A stretch of DNA of 46,124 bases from JBBTIS01 sp038059855 (lineage in GTDB: Bacteria > Elusimicrobiota > Elusimicrobia > JACQPE01). Shown here piece after piece: positions 23,993 through 32,463 of the stretch (position 1 is its first letter; each line of letters starts with the position of its first letter). The DNA is taken from assembly GCA_964357255.1 (NCBI GenBank), contig CAYHKQ010000004.1:1-46124 (forward strand). Direction: 5' to 3'. The notes below the pieces were generated by a model. The model did no database searches, had not been told where the DNA came from, and saw only the letters and a program-made list of their open reading frames with translations. Both the position numbers and the translations under genes were made by a program.

Positions 23993-24478
23993 ATGCAAGA
24001 AGCAACCCTTCGAAAAATAGAAACCATTACGCGCGCAGTCATCGAGGCTCTTGAAATAACGCCCACCAGCGTCAAGGCCGAGTGGCAGGAAGGCCAGGAA
24101 AGAATTTATGTCACCGTAGACGCGGGCGAAGCCAATGGATTCCTCATCGGCAAAGAAGGCCGGATGCTCGAGGCCTTAAAAGAAATCATCGAGGCCGCGG
24201 CGAGCCGCTCGGCGAATAGCCGGGTGGACATTTATTTTGACGTCGGCAGTTACTGGGCAAAGATCGAGGCCGGCGCCTTGGAATCCGCCAAACAGGCCGC
24301 CGAAGACGTGCGCCGGACCGGACGGGCCGTGCGCCTGGAGCCGATGCATCCCCTGTTGCGTCGCTATCTCCACCGCGCCCTTCAAAACGATCCCGAGGTC
24401 GCCACTGCATCCGAGGGCGAGGGCACCTGGAGACAAATGTCCATCGTCCCCAAGGGAGCCGGCCCGGGTAATTTCTAA
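23993..24478 (+). CDS. jag: Jag/KhpB-like RNA-binding protein (KH and R3H domains)
   Basis: 161 residues from the ATG at 23993, preceded by AAGGAGAAAAT. An in-frame TTG at 23948 lacks such support. The KH-like domain (YVTVDAGEANGFLIGKEGRMLEALKEIIEAAASR) carries a GKEG loop. The C-terminal R3H domain (RRTGRAVRLEPMHPLLRRYLHRALQNDPEVATASEGEGTWRQM) has the Arg-x3-His pattern (R139-H143). It is a cytosolic RNA-binding protein linked to cell-wall and division control in other species. Standard place between yidC and mnmE. It lacks the extra N-terminal Jag_N domain found in Firmicutes. Confidence 0.92.
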   Translation: MQEATLRKIETITRAVIEALEITPTSVKAEWQEGQERIYVTVDAGEANGFLIGKEGRMLEALKEIIEAAASRSANSRVDIYFDVGSYWAKIEAGALESAKQAAEDVRRTGRAVRLEPMHPLLRRYLHRALQNDPEVATASEGEGTWRQMSIVPKGAGPGNF

Positions 24479-24498
24479 AACGCTCCATTGTTTCCCCA

Positions 24499-25872
24499 AT
24501 GGACACGATTGTGGCCATTGCCACGCCTCTTGGCGTAGGCGCCCTAGGAATCGTCCGCCTCTCAGGCGAACGCTCATTTGAAATCGTTGAAACCTTCTTT
24601 GAAAGCGCTCCCCCTCTGGGCCAAGCCGCCCCCCAGCAGGCCCTGTATGGAAAAATCCTTCTCTCAACCCGGAACCCCCTGCCTCTTGACTGGGTCGTTG
24701 CCGTCAAATACGCCGCGCCCAAAAGCTATACAGGCGAAAACTCCGTAGAAATCATCGCTCACGGATCGCCCGTCATCTTAAAAAAAATTCTAAGCCTGGC
24801 CCTGAAGGCAGGCGCCAGGGAGGCGCTCCCGGGAGAATTTACGCAACGGGCCTATCTTAACGGCAAAATGGATCTGGCCCAGGCCCAGGCCGTTGCCGGA
24901 TTAATTCGCGCCGGCTCCGAGCGCGCGAGCCGTCTTTATGCCGGCGTTGTTTCAGGCCTATTGAGCGCCAAAATACGCCGGTCCGCCGGTGAGATTGTCG
25001 AGGCTTTAGCGATGATTGACGTTATGATTGACCACGCTGATGACGCGGGTCTGATCGAATCCGTCAATACAAAACTTCCCGGCCAAACAGCGCGAAGGTT
25101 GATCGGGGTTTTTGAGCAGATGATCGCGAGCTTTGAGCAACACTACAAATGGCGCGAGGGCATGAGCGTGGCCATTGTCGGCGCGCCCAACGCCGGAAAG
25201 TCCACGCTCTTGAACGCCCTGCTCGCCAAAGACCGCGCCATAGTCTCAGCCGCCCCCGGCACGACTCGAGACACCGTCGAAGATCTCGTTGAAATCAACG
25301 GCGGCCTGATCCGACTCATTGACACGGCGGGTTGGCGCGAAACTTCCGAACCCGTCGAATCGCTCGGCATCGAACGAACGCGCCTGGCCGCGGCCAACGC
25401 GGATTTAATTATCTGGGTTCGCGACGGCGCCAATGGACGGCACAAAGAAGCGCCCCTGGAAAACTTAATCGGCCGGCAAAAAATAATTTTTGAGGTTTGG
25501 AATAAATGCGATCTGACGGATTTTCAGGCGAGGAACGGGGAAGCCCGCGCCATGCCCGGTTTGGCCGGCTCATTCGTTATATCCGCCCATCGAGGCGACG
25601 GCCTCGAAGAGCTTAAATCGGCTATGGCCAAGCAAATGGAAGGAATCAACGGCGGCGAAGCCGTGGTGACCGAGGAACGGCAGGCCGATCTTCTTCGCTG
25701 TGGCCGCGAGGATTTGGAACGCGGATTAACTCACTTGGAACACAACGCCTGGGATTTAGCCGGTTTTGAACTCAGGCACGCCCTTGGCGATTGCCACGGC
25801 ATTACCGGCGAAGACGGCATTAGCGAAGAAATTTTAAGCTCGATCTTTTCTAAATTCTGTGTGGGAAAATAA
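24499..25872 (+). CDS. mnmE: tRNA modification GTPase MnmE
   Basis: 457 residues. The N-terminal folate-binding domain (DTIVAIATPLGVGALGIVRLSG) and central helical region flank a G domain with G1 GAPNAGKST (residues 228-236), G2 TTRD, and G3 DTAGWRET. The C-terminal FCVGK carries the conserved Cys454 and replaces the usual FCIGK. With MnmG it makes the xm5U34 wobble modification. It ends the rpmH-mnmE block, 46 bp upstream of an EF-Tu-domain-like protein. Confidence 0.96.
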   Translation: MDTIVAIATPLGVGALGIVRLSGERSFEIVETFFESAPPLGQAAPQQALYGKILLSTRNPLPLDWVVAVKYAAPKSYTGENSVEIIAHGSPVILKKILSLALKAGAREALPGEFTQRAYLNGKMDLAQAQAVAGLIRAGSERASRLYAGVVSGLLSAKIRRSAGEIVEALAMIDVMIDHADDAGLIESVNTKLPGQTARRLIGVFEQMIASFEQHYKWREGMSVAIVGAPNAGKSTLLNALLAKDRAIVSAAPGTTRDTVEDLVEINGGLIRLIDTAGWRETSEPVESLGIERTRLAAANADLIIWVRDGANGRHKEAPLENLIGRQKIIFEVWNKCDLTDFQARNGEARAMPGLAGSFVISAHRGDGLEELKSAMAKQMEGINGGEAVVTEERQADLLRCGREDLERGLTHLEHNAWDLAGFELRHALGDCHGITGEDGISEEILSSIFSKFCVGK

Positions 25873-25918
25873 AAAAGGTTGTAGCATATAGGATAGAGGA
25901 TGTGCGCAGGAGGAGAAA

Positions 25919-26341
25919 ATGCCTAAAAAAGCCAAAACCAACAAGGCGATAAAACCCGTCAAGAAAATAGCCAAAAAACCGGTCAAAAATATAGCCCCCA
26001 AAAAAGCCTCGGATAAAAAAATTCCCGAGGGCGAACCCAAGACAGTCGTCAAGGCCAAGCCATCGGCGCCCCCCGCGCCGCTCAAGGAAGTGGTTGAGGG
26101 AACATTGCTCGGAACCGTCGAGGACTATTTCAGCCACGTGGGCGTCATCGCCGTGACCCTTCAGGATTCCTTGGTTGCCGGCGATACCGTCCGGATCAAG
26201 GGACACACGACCGATATCATTGAAAAAATCGAAAGCCTGCAAATCGAACATCAGTCCGTGACCTCGGCCAAAGCCGGGGACGGCGTCGGCATCAAGGTCA
26301 AAGACCGTTGCCGCCCGGGCGACAGGGTTTACCGGATTTAA
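25919..26341 (+). CDS. EF-Tu domain II-like protein with Lys/Pro/Ala-rich N-terminal tail
   Basis: 140 residues with an AGGAGG Shine-Dalgarno. Residues 1-57 are a low-complexity basic tail rich in Lys, Pro and Ala. Residues 58-140 resemble the beta-barrel domain II of translation GTPases (GTLLGTVEDYFSHVGVIAVTL... GDTVRIKGHTTDIIEKIESLQIEHQSVTSAKAGDGVGIKV), with no GTPase domain. Similar small proteins are annotated as 'translation elongation factor-like'. Function unknown; the tail could bind RNA or ribosomes. Confidence 0.8.
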   Translation: MPKKAKTNKAIKPVKKIAKKPVKNIAPKKASDKKIPEGEPKTVVKAKPSAPPAPLKEVVEGTLLGTVEDYFSHVGVIAVTLQDSLVAGDTVRIKGHTTDIIEKIESLQIEHQSVTSAKAGDGVGIKVKDRCRPGDRVYRI

Positions 26342-26351
26342 GGCTCCCTGT

Positions 26352-27677
26352 TTGCCTAATAAAATAGAAGAGATCGCGCCGATTCAGAACGCGCGCCGAA
26401 CGCTCCCTGCGACGCCGGCGCAGGGAAGGGCGGTTTGGGCTTGGGCGTTTTATGATTTTGCCAATAGCCCCTTTGCCACGACGATCACCGCCGTTATTTT
26501 TAACGTCTATTTTGCCAAAGTCGTGGCTAAAAACGCGCCGCTTTACGGGGACACGATTTGGGGAATTCTGGTGGCGATTTCAACGTTGCTGGCCGGAATT
26601 CTGTGCCCATTCTTGGGCGCCCTGGCTGATTTGCGCGGGACCAAAAAACCCTGGCTCGCATTCTCGGCCGCGATAGGGAGCCTGGCCACCATGTCCCTTT
26701 TCTGGTCCGGACCAGGAACCCTGCTTATGTCTTCCGTTCTTTTTATAGTAGCCAATCTCAGCTTTTCTCTTTCGCTTGGATTTTATAATGCCTTCCTCAA
26801 TGATTTGGCCACGGACAAGACCATCGGCCGTGTCTCGGGCCTAGGTTGGGCCTTGGGCTATGTGGGCGGAGGGCTTTGCCTGGCCATCAATCTCGCCATG
26901 ATTCAAAAACCCGAAATCTTCGGCCTTCCCACGGCTAATGACATACCAGTGCGCATGAGCTGTCTGATCTGCGGGCTCTGGTGGGGCATTTTCACCGTCC
27001 CCCTGATCCTCTGGGTTCCTGAAAAGAAAACTTCGTCGGTCCCGGCAGATGCGTCCTGGAAAGCCGCCTGGGAACTCGTGGTCCGTTCCATTAAGAGCGC
27101 GCGCACGTACAACCGCAATCTCTTTCGCTGTTTGATCGCCTACCTTCTCTATAACGACGGCATTGAAACCGTAGTTATTATGGCCGGACTCTTCGCCAGC
27201 CAAGCGCTCGGCATGACGCAAGGCCAGATTATCGCCTGTTTTCTTATGATCCAGTTCGTAGCTTTTTTCGGCGCGATCATCTTTGGCAAATTAGGCGACG
27301 CATGGGGCAATAAGAAGGCTCTACAGTTATCCTTGACATTATGGGCCGCCGTGCTCTTTTGGGCGCTTTTTATGAAAACGCAAACGGAATTCTGGATCGC
27401 CGGCGCTTTTATCGCAATTGTTCTGGGAGGCAGTCAGTCGCTTTCCCGAAGCCTGTTCGGCAAATTGGTTCCCAAGGGCTCCGAGGCCCAGTTCTATGGA
27501 TTCCAAAATCTCTCAAGCAAAATTTCCGCGACCCTGGGCCCCCTGGCCTACGGCGTGTCGCGCGAGATTACGGGTAGCCCAAGGATTGCTATTTTATCCA
27601 TGCTGATTTTCTTCATCGCCGGGCAAGCGCTTTTAGCCGGCGTGCAGGAGTCCGCGCCGCGCCAGGCAGATGAGTGA
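26352..27677 (+). CDS. UMF1-family MFS transporter (Atg22-like)
   Basis: 441 residues with about 12 hydrophobic segments. The N-terminal motif WAWAFYDFANSPFATTI is the signature of the UMF1/Atg22-like family, and PFLGALADLRGTKKPWL is the MFS loop. The start appears to be TTG at 26352, since no ATG precedes the conserved motif; GTG alternatives cannot be excluded. Substrate unknown; Atg22 exports amino acids from yeast vacuoles. It lies 10 bp after the EF-Tu-like gene, in the same direction. Confidence 0.85.
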   Translation: MPNKIEEIAPIQNARRTLPATPAQGRAVWAWAFYDFANSPFATTITAVIFNVYFAKVVAKNAPLYGDTIWGILVAISTLLAGILCPFLGALADLRGTKKPWLAFSAAIGSLATMSLFWSGPGTLLMSSVLFIVANLSFSLSLGFYNAFLNDLATDKTIGRVSGLGWALGYVGGGLCLAINLAMIQKPEIFGLPTANDIPVRMSCLICGLWWGIFTVPLILWVPEKKTSSVPADASWKAAWELVVRSIKSARTYNRNLFRCLIAYLLYNDGIETVVIMAGLFASQALGMTQGQIIACFLMIQFVAFFGAIIFGKLGDAWGNKKALQLSLTLWAAVLFWALFMKTQTEFWIAGAFIAIVLGGSQSLSRSLFGKLVPKGSEAQFYGFQNLSSKISATLGPLAYGVSREITGSPRIAILSMLIFFIAGQALLAGVQESAPRQADE

Positions 27678-27680
27678 TTA

Positions 27681-28292
27681 ATGATGTCACAGACCCTTGG
27701 GTTAATCGGCGAACTCCTGCTTAAGCCATCGCGCTTTTTCCGCCGCATTGCCCAAGGCGAAGAACCTTGGAGATTATGCCTTGGGATTTATGCCTCCTCG
27801 ATTCTCGCGGCCGGCGTTTTCTATGCCTATAAACCCCAGGGGTTCCCCCAAGACAGCTACAGCGCCGACGTGGGCTCGCATTCCCTGAGCTTCTGGCTTT
27901 TAATGGGCGCCCTGGGCGGAATCTTAACCCTCGTCGTCGGAGCCCTCATGCGCGTTCTCTTGCGTTTCTTGGAAGGCGAATGGCGCATCAGCTTGGCTCA
28001 GATCACCCTGGTCCTTCTGGCCACCCATGTATGGTACCTCCTGCTTTTTGTCGCGCTGGCAACCGCGACCGCGGCTCATGCGCCCCAGTTTTACAAAACA
28101 GCGGAACTCGTCTTCTCGCTGATCGGGTTTATCGTCACGGTCATCGGAGTCAAAACCGTGGCCAAAACCACGGCTCCCAAGGTCGCGGTGAGCGCCGTGG
28201 TCTCGTCGTTGGCTTTAGTGGCGACCCTGTTCGGTCTCTACCTAGCCAATGCGCTTCCCTCGGACATCCTTAAAGTTCTTCTCTTTATTTAA
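27681..28292 (+). CDS. Yip1-like integral membrane protein
   Basis: 203 residues with five hydrophobic segments. The N-terminal LLLKPSRFFRRIAQGEEPW followed by membrane segments resembles the bacterial Yip1 domain family, a weak match. It starts with tandem ATGs three bases after the transporter's stop, so it is coupled. Its 3' end overlaps cinA, encoded on the opposite strand, by 51 bp. Confidence 0.65.
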   Translation: MMSQTLGLIGELLLKPSRFFRRIAQGEEPWRLCLGIYASSILAAGVFYAYKPQGFPQDSYSADVGSHSLSFWLLMGALGGILTLVVGALMRVLLRFLEGEWRISLAQITLVLLATHVWYLLLFVALATATAAHAPQFYKTAELVFSLIGFIVTVIGVKTVAKTTAPKVAVSAVVSSLALVATLFGLYLANALPSDILKVLLFI

Positions 28293-29546
28293 ACCGCGCA
28301 ACGGAGCGCCGAGCAAGTGGCGGCGCGCCATGTCCAAAGCAAAACACGACATACGCTCTTTTAAACGCCGGCGCTCGCCGAAAAAAAGACGCCGGCAAAT
28401 TTGCGTGCTTTGGCCCCGCCGGGCCAGGCCAAAATAAGCAAGGCCCACGGGCTTCTGTTCGGTCCCTCCGTCGGGCCCGCATATGCCGGTCACGGAAACG
28501 GCCAAATCGCCGGCAACGCGCTCGCGGATCCCTTCGGCCATCTGCCTGGCAACATCGGCGCTCACCGCGCCGAACTCTTCAAGCGTAGCCTGTAAAACGC
28601 CAAGTTCGCGCTTTTTGGCCTCATTGGAATAAGCGATCACGGCTTCCACAAAATAGGAAGAACTCCCGGGAACATTCGTGATCCGATCCGCAATCATGCC
28701 GCCAGTGCAGGATTCGGCAAGCGCGAGGGTCAATTTCTGAGCGCTTAAGAGTTCCCCCACCTTGCGCTCGGGCGTCATGCCGCCTTCTCCTAAGAGGTCG
28801 TGCCCAAAAGTCTTGGCCAGCTCGCAACGAATTTTGTCCACCACGGATTCCGCTCCTTTGCCTGAAACCTGAAAAATAAGGTCAATGACATAAGGGGAGG
28901 CCAAAATCGTGGACTCCACGCGTTCTTTAGAAAGGACATTAAGAAGCGGGCCGACCATCTCCCCCACCTTAGACTCGGTCAAAGCCATCACATGGAAAGA
29001 TTCGATCAGCATCTCTGCGTTGAAAAATTTTTTCCGAATCACGGGCATGGCCTTGGCCAGCGTGCACTCGACCTCGGCCGGCGGCCCCGGCAAAAGCAAA
29101 AAAAGCCTCGATCCCAAATCCACCATCTGCCCCGGCGCCGTTCCGGCTTCGTTGTCTAAAACCTGGGCGCCTTCCAAAATCATGGCCTGGCGCCGGTTGC
29201 TCGAAGGCATTAAAAACCTTGCCCGGCGAAAACGTTCGCGAATTCCGGCCATGAGCTCGGGCCGAGCGATGAGCCGGCGGCCCAGGGCCCTAGCCGCGGC
29301 CTCACGGCTGACATCATCAAAGGTGGGCCCGAGCCCGCCGGTCACGATCACCAATGACGCCCGTCTTAAGGCCAGGGCAATAGCCTGGGCGATTTCCGCT
29401 TCATCATCCGCCATCAAAGAGGCCCTCGCCAAACGCAGGCCAAGGGGGGCCAGAGACCTGGCCAACAGGCTCGTATGGGTGTTGTCCTTAAACGTCAAAA
29501 GCTCGGTCCCGACATGAATAGCCTCGGCCAAAGCGTTGCTCTGCAC
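28242..29546 (-). CDS. cinA: CinA-like protein (nucleotide-handling N-domain plus nicotinamide-nucleotide amidase domain)
   Basis: 434 residues starting at GTG 29546. The N-terminal MoCF-like domain (HVGTELLTFKDNTHTSLLARSLAPLG; VTGGLGPTFDDVSREAAA; LPGPPAEVE) and C-terminal CinA domain (LALAESCTGGMIADRITNVPGSSSYFVEAVIAYSNEAKKRELG; SVTGICGPDGGTEQKPVGL) are both complete. The C-domain deamidates NMN in characterised homologues, while the N-domain is linked to ADP-ribose hydrolysis. A CATAAT box lies six bases before the GTG with no Shine-Dalgarno. It is downstream of the APC permease in the same direction. Confidence 0.94.
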   Translation of the reverse strand: MQSNALAEAIHVGTELLTFKDNTHTSLLARSLAPLGLRLARASLMADDEAEIAQAIALALRRASLVIVTGGLGPTFDDVSREAAARALGRRLIARPELMAGIRERFRRARFLMPSSNRRQAMILEGAQVLDNEAGTAPGQMVDLGSRLFLLLPGPPAEVECTLAKAMPVIRKKFFNAEMLIESFHVMALTESKVGEMVGPLLNVLSKERVESTILASPYVIDLIFQVSGKGAESVVDKIRCELAKTFGHDLLGEGGMTPERKVGELLSAQKLTLALAESCTGGMIADRITNVPGSSSYFVEAVIAYSNEAKKRELGVLQATLEEFGAVSADVARQMAEGIRERVAGDLAVSVTGICGPDGGTEQKPVGLAYFGLARRGQSTQICRRLFFGERRRLKERMSCFALDMARRHLLGAPLRGLNKEKNFKDVRGKRIG

Positions 29547-29552
29547 GGAAGA

Positions 29553-29558
29553 ATTATG
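29553..29558 (-). promoter_or_regulatory. -10-like box of cinA
   Basis: CATAAT six bases before the GTG start at 29546, with no Shine-Dalgarno. A leaderless GTG start would be unusual, and the gene could also be read from the upstream permease transcript. Confidence 0.35.
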
Positions 29559-29600
29559 ACAAATCGCCGGGGCGCATCTTTTAATTACAGGCTCCTTGGC

Positions 29601-30854
29601 TCAGCGAGTTGCCCGGCGGGTTGCCAGGGCCGCTAGATAGCCAACGGCCAAGATGGCGGCGCTAAAGAGGATTTCCTTAAAACTCGCATGGGAACTCAAA
29701 TAAAGAGTGGCCGCGATCCCCAAGAGAGGCAGGGTAGGCCCCAGGGGCAGACGCCAGGAATCCCCGGGGCTACCGGCTCGCGAGAGTTTCCAGGCCGCGG
29801 CGCAAGTGACGATATACTGAAGAGCCACGGTAACATTGCTTAAATCCACGAGCTTCTTGAAATCAAGCACCAGGGCCAAAACAAGGGTCGTTGCCGCATG
29901 AAGGCTCACGGCAATATAAGGCGTGCCAAAGCGCGGATGAAACTTCGTGAGCTTGGCAGGAAAAAAGCTGGTGCCCAGGGCAAGAAGATAACGCGGACCG
30001 CCAAAAGCCGCGCCCGTGGAAAATCCGATGGTGGAAATAGCGGCTCCAATCGCCACGATCCCCGCTAAAGGGCCAAGGAAAACCTGGGCCGCCTGGGCCA
30101 GAGGCTTCGTGGAACCGGCCAAGCCTGGATACGTCCCGACGGCTACAAATTGAATCAAGGCATAAATGACCGTGGCCGACAGTAGGGACAAAATAACGGC
30201 CAAGGGCGCATTGCGGCGGGCTTGATTGGCCTCGCCAGAGGGAACTGGAACGTTTTCAAAGCCCTGCAGAGCGAAAAAGGCCATAAAAACAGCGGATCCC
30301 AAACCGCCAAAACCCTCCGGGGCAAAAGGGACGAACCGGCCGGCCTTGATAAAAAATAAACCGGCCAACACAAACAAAAAAAGCGGAATCACCTTGGCGA
30401 CGGTGAACGCGTCGGCCGTGCGCACCGCGGGTTTGACGCCGACGTAATTGAGCAGACCAAGACCGGCAATGACGAGACAAGCTGAAATTTTGACCGCAAC
30501 AACGGCGGCCATCGGCTCCCAAAAATGCCCCAAGTAGGAACTGACGGCATTGGCCACGGCCGCATAACTCAAAACATTGCTCAGCCAACACATCCAGCCG
30601 ATGCCAAAGCCGGCCCAGGGGCCGAAGGCATCCCTCGCATAAAGATAGGGCCCGCCGGTCGAGTCGTACCGGCTGGCCAGAACGCTGAAACACCAGGCCA
30701 CGGGCGCCAGACAAAGCCCGGTTAACGGAAAAACCAAAATGGAGGCCGGCCCCAAATGCCCGGCTAAAAGCCCTGGGAAAAGAAAAATTCCGGAGCCGAT
30801 GATGCTATTGAGGCCCAGGCAAAAAATATCGAAGAATTTAAGCTCGCGACGCAT
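29601..30854 (-). CDS. APC-superfamily amino-acid permease
   Basis: 417 residues with about 12 transmembrane segments. The start region FDIFCLGLNSIIGSGIFLFPG is the APC signature with the unwound TM1 GSG motif, and TGGPYLYARDAFGPWAGFGIGW corresponds to TM3. Substrate unknown. It begins just after the livF stop (TAAGAAATG), so it is read with the branched-chain amino-acid operon and may move amino acids by a second route. Confidence 0.9.
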   Translation of the reverse strand: MRRELKFFDIFCLGLNSIIGSGIFLFPGLLAGHLGPASILVFPLTGLCLAPVAWCFSVLASRYDSTGGPYLYARDAFGPWAGFGIGWMCWLSNVLSYAAVANAVSSYLGHFWEPMAAVVAVKISACLVIAGLGLLNYVGVKPAVRTADAFTVAKVIPLFLFVLAGLFFIKAGRFVPFAPEGFGGLGSAVFMAFFALQGFENVPVPSGEANQARRNAPLAVILSLLSATVIYALIQFVAVGTYPGLAGSTKPLAQAAQVFLGPLAGIVAIGAAISTIGFSTGAAFGGPRYLLALGTSFFPAKLTKFHPRFGTPYIAVSLHAATTLVLALVLDFKKLVDLSNVTVALQYIVTCAAAWKLSRAGSPGDSWRLPLGPTLPLLGIAATLYLSSHASFKEILFSAAILAVGYLAALATRRATR

Positions 30855-30857
30855 TTC

Positions 30858-31643
30858 TTACGCGACGCCGAGGTAAGCTTCCTGAACTTTAGGATCTACA
30901 AGGAGGCGGCGGGCTTCGTCCTCGCGGGTGATTTGGCCGGTTTCAATCACGTAGGCGCGGTGGGCAATTTCCAAGGCCCGGGCCGCGTTTTGCTCGACAA
31001 GAAAAATCGTCTTGCCTTCTTGGTTGATCTTGGTGATCACCTCAAAAATCTTGTCCGTCACGACAGGAGCCAAGCCCATGGACGGTTCATCGAGCATCAA
31101 CATTTTAGGTTGCATCATCAAAGCGCGGGCAATGGCCAGCATTTGCTGTTCGCCGCCGGAGAGCGTGCCAGCTAATTGCGAACGGCGGCTCTCAAGTATG
31201 GGAAAGAGTTCAAAAGCGTGCCGGAGGTCCCTCTCGATCCCCCCGGCATCGTCTCGGACAAAAGCGCCGAGCTCTAAATTTTCCAAAACCGTCAAGCGGG
31301 CAAAAATCCGACGCCCCTCCGGCACATGGCCCAGCCCCAAACGGGAAATCTGGTGGGTCTTCAATCCGGAAATACGCCGGCCGTTAAAAATAATTTCTCC
31401 CTTTTCGAGCGGCAGAATCCCTGACACGGACTTTAGCAACGTGGTCTTGCCCGCGCCGTTGGATCCGATCAGCGCCACGATCTCGCCGGGATTAATTTGG
31501 AGGCTTACGCCTTTTAAGGCGCGAATTTTTTTACCGTAGACGACATGGACGTCATGAAGTTGGAGAATCGGCAAGCCTTTGTCGCCCTCGCCCCGTCCCC
31601 TCCCCTCAAGGGAAATGGGACGCGCAAAAAGATCAGCGGTCAT
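30858..31643 (-). CDS. livF: Branched-chain amino-acid ABC transporter ATP-binding protein LivF
   Basis: 261 residues from the ATG at 31643 (11-base overlap with livG); a start at 31667 is less likely. Walker A GSNGAGKTT, signature LSGGEQQM and Walker B MLMLDEPSMGL identify an ABC ATPase. The segment GLGHVPEGRRIF is typical of LivF. Residues about 11-22 (SLEGRGRGEGDK) look inserted and are encoded by a C-rich stretch that resembles a repeat. It energises uptake with LivG, LivH, LivM and LivK. Confidence 0.93.
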   Translation of the reverse strand: MTADLFARPISLEGRGRGEGDKGLPILQLHDVHVVYGKKIRALKGVSLQINPGEIVALIGSNGAGKTTLLKSVSGILPLEKGEIIFNGRRISGLKTHQISRLGLGHVPEGRRIFARLTVLENLELGAFVRDDAGGIERDLRHAFELFPILESRRSQLAGTLSGGEQQMLAIARALMMQPKMLMLDEPSMGLAPVVTDKIFEVITKINQEGKTIFLVEQNAARALEIAHRAYVIETGQITREDEARRLLVDPKVQEAYLGVA

Positions 31644-32463
31644 GGCGCTTGCCCAGATAGGCTTCAATCACTTGCTCGTTGCTTTGAACCTCGGCCGGAG
31701 TGCCTTGAGCAATTTTGACGCCGTGGTCTAAAACGACGATACGATCGGAAATTCCCATCACAACTTTCATGTGATGCTCAATCAATAAAATTGTGATCCC
31801 CACGTTGCGAAGAGAGCGGATCAGTTCCATCAGCCGTTCACTTTCCTTGTGATTCATGCCGGCTGAAGGCTCGTCCAAAATCAAAAGCTTAGGGCCCGTG
31901 GCCAGGGCTCGGGCAATTTCCAAACGGCGCTGATCCCCGTAAGATAAATTCTTGGCGATCTGATTGCCCAGGCCGAGCAACCCGACGGTGGCCAAGCGCT
32001 TTTTGGCCTCCTCGACAATATAAGTCTCCTGCCGCCGAAAACTGGCGAGACCCAAAAGAGCGCCCAAGAAATCATTTTTAGTCCGGCAATGCAGACCCAC
32101 CATCACGTTTTCCAGCGCCGTCATGTTGGCAAAAAGCCGAATGTTTTGAAATGTCCGAGCCAGGCCCTGGGCCACAACCTGATGGGGTTTCATGCCCCTT
32201 AAGGCCACGCCGTCAAAAAAAATCTCCCCGGCCGTGCCTGGGTAAACACCGGTTAGCACATTAAATAGGGTCGTCTTGCCGGCGCCATTGGGACCGATGA
32301 CGCTTACGATCTCACCCCTGGCCACCTCGAAGCTCACGCCTTCCAAGGCTTTGAGGCCGCCAAAATGCTGGCTCAAAGCGCGCGAGCGCAACAAGGTCGC
32401 CGATGGCTGGGTGAATTTCGCCGGATGTGCCACGGGAGCCTCCTCCAGCGCCGCGCTATCCAT
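31633..32463 (-). CDS. livG: Branched-chain amino-acid ABC transporter ATP-binding protein LivG
   Basis: 276 residues from the ATG at 32463, overlapping livM by 8 bases. A reading up to 32565 would extend into livM with no family match. It has Walker A GPNGAGKTT, a LARTFQNIRLF motif typical of LivG, signature LSYGDQRRLEIARAL, and Walker B LLILDEPSAGMN. The ATPase heterodimer partner is LivF. Confidence 0.94.
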   Translation of the reverse strand: MDSAALEEAPVAHPAKFTQPSATLLRSRALSQHFGGLKALEGVSFEVARGEIVSVIGPNGAGKTTLFNVLTGVYPGTAGEIFFDGVALRGMKPHQVVAQGLARTFQNIRLFANMTALENVMVGLHCRTKNDFLGALLGLASFRRQETYIVEEAKKRLATVGLLGLGNQIAKNLSYGDQRRLEIARALATGPKLLILDEPSAGMNHKESERLMELIRSLRNVGITILLIEHHMKVVMGISDRIVVLDHGVKIAQGTPAEVQSNEQVIEAYLGKRHDR

